From: Opisthorchis felineus
Taxonomy: Eukaryota; Platyhelminthes; Trematoda; Opisthorchiida; Opisthorchiidae
Direction of reading: 5' to 3'
NCBI GenBank assembly: GCA_004794785.1
Contig: SJOL01004514.1
Location: 108,341-172,340, forward strand
Length of the DNA stretch: 64,000 bases
Part shown: piece by piece, positions 60,174 to 64,000 of the stretch
How the letters are laid out: the number at the start of each line of letters is the position of its first letter
Position numbering within the stretch: position 1 is the stretch's first letter
Program-made: the position numbers and the translations under genes
The notes under the pieces: generated by a model
The model's database searches: none
Told to the model about the DNA's origin: nothing
What the model saw: only the letters and a program-made list of their open reading frames with translations

Positions 60174-60650
60174 TCAGTCATCTGCTGTGAATAGGTCCAT
60201 CCTATTGGCTAGGATATAATAGTTCAGAAACTTAGTTTGGCTCATGGAGTTAACAGTTGAGAGGAGAAAATGACGTGCGAAACTAATTGGCTGACAACCA
60301 TCAATAGAAGTACGCACTACATGTTCCTTGATATGAGAGTAAAAGTGATTGCGGTCAAATGTTTGCCCATGTTTTTTTAACTGAGACTGCGCGCTGAATA
60401 ATCGAGAACACAAAATTTCTTCGAAAGTCCACTCGAAAATTGTTATGTCAGGTGTTGGGCGGAATGCTGCACAGAAACAACTGTACTGCTCGAAGTTAGG
60501 CACTGCTGCATCGAAGATCCCTAACCGGCACGCGATTGGCCAGAAGATAAGGCCGATTACCGGCCAAGCATCAAGCTGAGTTCTGATTGGCCGAAGGTGT
60601 GAAACCAACAGCCAATCGTGATTCAGTACTAAACGATGGCAGATTGCCAA
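60174..60650 (-). other. 158-codon unrecognised open frame
   Basis: This is one of the longest frames in the window (KEHVVRTSIDGCQPISFARH, FEWTFEEILCSRLFSAQSQL). No domain, signal peptide or splice border is recognised. Its 5' half is encoded by a stretch full of CCAAT/ATTGG pentamers. It could be a coding remnant of a repeat or chance. Confidence 0.2.
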
Positions 60651-60651
60651 T
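60535..60651. promoter_or_regulatory. Cluster of CCAAT/ATTGG pentamers
   Basis: ATTGG at 60535 and 60586 and CCAAT at 60612 and 60647 fall within 117 bases, most inside a GATTGGC-type context. Two more ATTGG lie at 60204 and 60286. Such density could be an NF-Y-type promoter or a short dispersed repeat. No transcript start or gene is seen beside it. Confidence 0.25.
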
Positions 60652-60659
60652 GGCGCGTC

Positions 60660-62030
60660 CAGAGGGCTTCGGAATTTTCAAAATGGTGTCGCCTCATACA
60701 CTTTAAATGCAACGCGCTGTACGTGTTTTGACCTCGTTTTGAGCGTTTAGTACGCTTTGTGCACTTTTAGTGGTTGTTTTGCCGAAAATGCTACCTTGGG
60801 ATTAGCAGACCGAGAACCGAGCTGAAGCACTACCCTTATTACATCAGATAAGCATATAAACCGCATCGCATGACGTAAATTGGTTCTGGATGCTCTGTCG
60901 TGTTCGGCACATTTACGTTGACCTAAACTAACGATGAGATTGAGTTGGAATAATGACAAAGATGAACAACTGTATACGATGCGGTACTCGGTCAAAAGAG
61001 AGGTAATTATGCGGTCAGTCAAGTGGAAACATTGAATACAGACAGACAGATAATATGAGAGTATGACAATATGGTAGACCAATATGACCTCTATCCCTAA
61101 GTCGGCCCCGAGATAATGACAGCGTTCGAAATAGTTGCGCGTGTTTGCAAGACTCTGGTTGAAGCACGCTTATCCCAATGGGCTCGGCTGTGGATGAAAA
61201 AGATGCTGGATATGAGTTTTTCAACATCGTCCACTGACTGAGGCCATTCTACTAGTTCCCCTAATGGTTATTTTTGGATTGTTACTTAACTTGGAGTGAT
61301 GCTTTTACGTAGCCCTACTGGAACATGTTTGAATGGCAATCTAGATAAACGCCTGGTCTTTTGCCCTAGTACTGTGCACCACAGGTGCAAGTGGAAACAT
61401 ACAGAATATATGAGTTGGACTGAACGGTGCTAATAACTTTCGGATGTTGAAATATTCAACGGAAGGTTTGCAGTTGTAACCGAAAATATTTTGGTAGTGG
61501 CGAATGAAAAGTTCTGAGTTGGAGACTCACACGCCTTGCATGGTCTGGAAGAGTTCCTCACAGCTGACCAGGGTACTCCTCAAATTTTGGAACGGACTCC
61601 ATCACATCCATGGCACTTTTTAAGGACTCGCAGCCATAGATTTCATTCACTGCACAGAACAGTCACTATGCCAGATTGCTACTGTGCTGCCCTGTGATAA
61701 AACTCATGGAGAGTGTATATTGGCGAACAAGGATATCTTAATTGAACACACATCGGGCCAGCGTCCTAGTGACGTTATTGTACAAGAATAAGTCTACGAG
61801 TGACAATTGTCTATTGATTTGGCCCCATAGCTGAAGCGCAGCAACGAGTGGGCAGAGTCCAAGGATCTCAGAAAATTGGCGTGGTTGGTGCAGGACCAAC
61901 ACACCATTTCTGACAGAACCTGCATTGCTCTCGGGTAAAACGGTATCAGGATGCTGGTGAAATTGGTTTTAGAAGAACGTGTCCGGACCGTCCGCTGAGC
62001 TTACTAATACAGGGAGGCAAGATATCTCAG
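60660..62030. other. No recognisable feature
   Basis: Open frames at 60747-61227 (minus) have no motif. Nothing else found. Confidence 0.35.
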
Positions 62031-62039
62031 ATGTATGTC

Positions 62040-62683
62040 GGCTGGTCGAAGTGTGCATCCTGGGTTCACCAGACTCAAAGAACGGCTGAATTTACCGATC
62101 GCATGGGTATGTCCCAAACGGATTATAAAATAGAAATTCAAAAGTCTGCTTTGAGAAATCCCGAATGGAGAATTATGCATATGAGAAAAAGGTTATGATG
62201 GAATCCGGTAGCTCATGTAGCATAAAGCCAGCTTTTAGGATGATCCAACGCCGGTATCGATTGACGAATTCCAAAGCCGGAAGGGTAGCATTAAATGGGG
62301 TATACCTGATCGTGAAGTTTCGTTCCAAAACACAGCGCAGTATGGACATCTGGTCTGGACAACCTCATCTGTCACACAATTTTCTCTCATTTTTTAACAC
62401 GTTTTGCTCTCGTAAACGGAACGTGAAAAATAGTCCTATGGCAACGATGAAAGAATATTGGGCTGCATCGATCGCCATCAGGGTGTGGCTGTTAGAAGAA
62501 CGTTTAACCACTTTCTCAGGGTGCATGGTGTCAGGTGAACAAAATGAAATCTTCACCGACTGTTGTCTGTCATCACATCCATTTAACCAAAGTGATCGTC
62601 CAATCCTCATGGGTGGCCTCAACGCCCATATCGTTCGTGAACGACAGACATGGAAGTCGGACCTTCCAGAATTGAACCAGTGA
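62040..62683 (+). pseudogene. LINE endonuclease fragment, decayed
   Basis: A 172-codon plus-strand frame (62165-62683) ends with NQSDRPILMGGLNAHIVRER, which resembles the GDxNAxVG motif of RTE/CR1-type AP endonucleases (here GLNAHI). Just upstream another frame reads TGRQDISDVCRLVEVCILGS, comparable to the IDVCCVSETRIQD motif near the domain start. The catalytic Asp and Glu positions are degraded. The middle of the long frame is not alignable by eye, so the family level is a modest inference. Confidence 0.45.
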
Positions 62684-62689
62684 ACGTAA

Positions 62690-63545
62690 AAGTTTAGTGC
62701 AAACTAACGAAGTGTGAGACCATGTAGCCTACAATAACAAATACATGATACTAAGCTGAGAGTGCGTCCTTCGCGAATTTGTTTCATTCAAAGGGTTGGC
62801 AGAGATATATTTTGGTTTGTGTTATAATCCTGCAAGGGCATTTAAAGGGAAGTCTAATGAAAATGTCATTGTGCTGTCCTGATTGCAACATGAAGTGTGC
62901 ACTACTGTGAACATAGACGCGGTTTGCCCTAGTGCGGCCTCACCGAAATGAAGGAAATGTATTGTCAACCGGGCTTAATCTATCGCAGTCAACATCGGAT
63001 TTACTCCGAAGGCTGTCGCTCAAACCTTGTCTAATTCATAGACACCTTATAGGTTGAAAGAAATAGCAATGGGAGGCACACTTTGCAAGATCACTTCGAG
63101 AACACACCTTACCAAGATTAAGACTACCTCGCACAGTGTCCCTAAGTCCCTGTAAGGAGGTCCATTTTCTACCGGCTGAAATCGTAAGAGCGATAACTGG
63201 GATAAAAAACCGAAGAGTTACTGAAGAGTTCGGGATGCTTTTCCTACTCTACTGAGTGGATGGACTAGTGCTGGGAAACGAAGGTTTCCAGACTGAGTAC
63301 ACAATCTTGGAGACAGAACCTGTCTCACAATGGATCAAGAAAGTCCGAATTATAACATTCTTCAAAGGCAAGAGAAATGCGACTTTTCTGCACCGCAGAG
63401 CTAATCCTGGTGCGCAGTCCGCTCAAAGAAATTAGGTCTGTTCAACAATGTAGATTATGAAGTAGCGACAAATAGCCTGGAATTTATCTGCTGTGCACAG
63501 GTAAGCAATGAATCAAATCAAAGTCAGTTGGTATACACCTTCCGG
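62690..63545. other. No recognisable feature
   Basis: Anonymous sequence, perhaps decayed LINE, without motif. Confidence 0.35.
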
Positions 63546-63549
63546 CTTG

Positions 63550-63575
63550 TATATATATATATATANATATATATA
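63550..63575. repeat. AT microsatellite with an ambiguous base
   Basis: AT dinucleotide tract interrupted by a single N at 63566, a further sign of assembly uncertainty at such tracts. Confidence 0.95.
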
Positions 63576-63579
63576 CTAC

Positions 63580-64000
63580 CAGGTCCTTTTAATGTGTGCA
63601 CGTTTGTTGTGCAAGTCTTTCAATAGGGATAAATGGTGACAGAGCCCAATGTTGGACTAGATACTCAAATATGTTTTTCTCATCTAGGTATCAAGACTAT
63701 TCCTTCCTCAAAATTGTGTCCTGTAGCTGAATTGTACATATTCGTAAACACACGAAAGTCTTGTTCTCCTTTTTTGCTATGCAACTTCCAAAACTCTCAA
63801 CCGAGCTGTGGTACACCTGGCCGAAAGCCATAGCAATCATTTCTCAACAAGGTCAAAATTAAACTTTGAGTTGATCGACGACGATTTTGAGACTGAATAT
63901 GAGGTTTTTTCCCGATCTCCAGTGAGCAGCAAATTTATTTTCTCCGAAGAGAGTCGACTTTGTGCAGGAGTCCGACGTTTCTGCTTATATTTCAACCGTT
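63580..64000. other. No recognisable feature
   Basis: One 66-codon plus-strand frame at 63633-63833 without motif. Confidence 0.4.

Noticed and set aside
1..64000. Bacterial-type features (operons, CRISPR arrays, ribosome binding sites, phage).
   Set aside because: None is present. The window is intron-containing eukaryotic DNA with retroelement remains.

Overview
This is eukaryotic, intron-rich, repeat-laden DNA. It has no long uninterrupted genes, no operons and no bacterial signals. It contains GT-AG-flanked short exons, tRNA-derived SINE heads, TA microsatellites, fragments of RTE-type LINEs and a Penelope-like element, and a family of about 280-300 bp repeats carrying a hammerhead ribozyme. 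This mix fits a parasitic flatworm, most likely a trematode. The species cannot be named from the sequence alone. The assembly is draft quality: there is a 660-base N gap (32895-33554) and single Ns at 30940 and 63566.

Genes. A minus-strand gene has its stop-containing last exon at 44190-44356 and a transmembrane exon at 51688-51794. The splice phases match, and the protein goes from a membrane span through a CC and basic patch to a proline-rich tail with two PPPY motifs. This resembles Shisa/WBP1/VOPP1-type transmembrane adaptors. Its ectodomain exons were not found. On the plus strand, exons at 19553-19715 and (less surely) 20621-20730 join in phase and look like part of a concanavalin-A-like domain of the kind found in BEACH proteins. 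A further clean exon lies at 33672-33795 just after the gap. A weak two-exon candidate lies at 53679-54265.

Repeats. The main theme is the ribozyme repeat, present in at least 18 places on both strands: a trimer at 17.1-17.8 kb, dimers at 6.7-7.0 and 26.0-26.5 kb, a cluster at 23.1-26.5 kb, and single units at 31.1, 35.4, 41.0, 57.0 and 58.0 kb among others. Most copies are mutationally dead. The one at 40995-41037 keeps every core nucleotide and beside it lies a 184-bp hairpin made of two inverted repeat ends. A degraded Penelope-like GIY-YIG endonuclease (44915-45166) sits between two inverted 68-bp repeats. RTE-like LINE pieces are at 34435-34798, 35930-36360 and 62040-62683. tRNA-like SINE heads are at about 1.4, 3.8, 10.1, 20.0, 42.2 and 42.9 kb.

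Structure. Bases 28982-30939 form a nearly perfect 1,958-bp palindrome (979-bp arms, four mismatches, no indels) centred on a TA microsatellite and ending exactly at an N. It is either a real, unstable palindrome or an assembly fold-back. Most of the remaining sequence is intron or intergenic DNA in which I recognise nothing.
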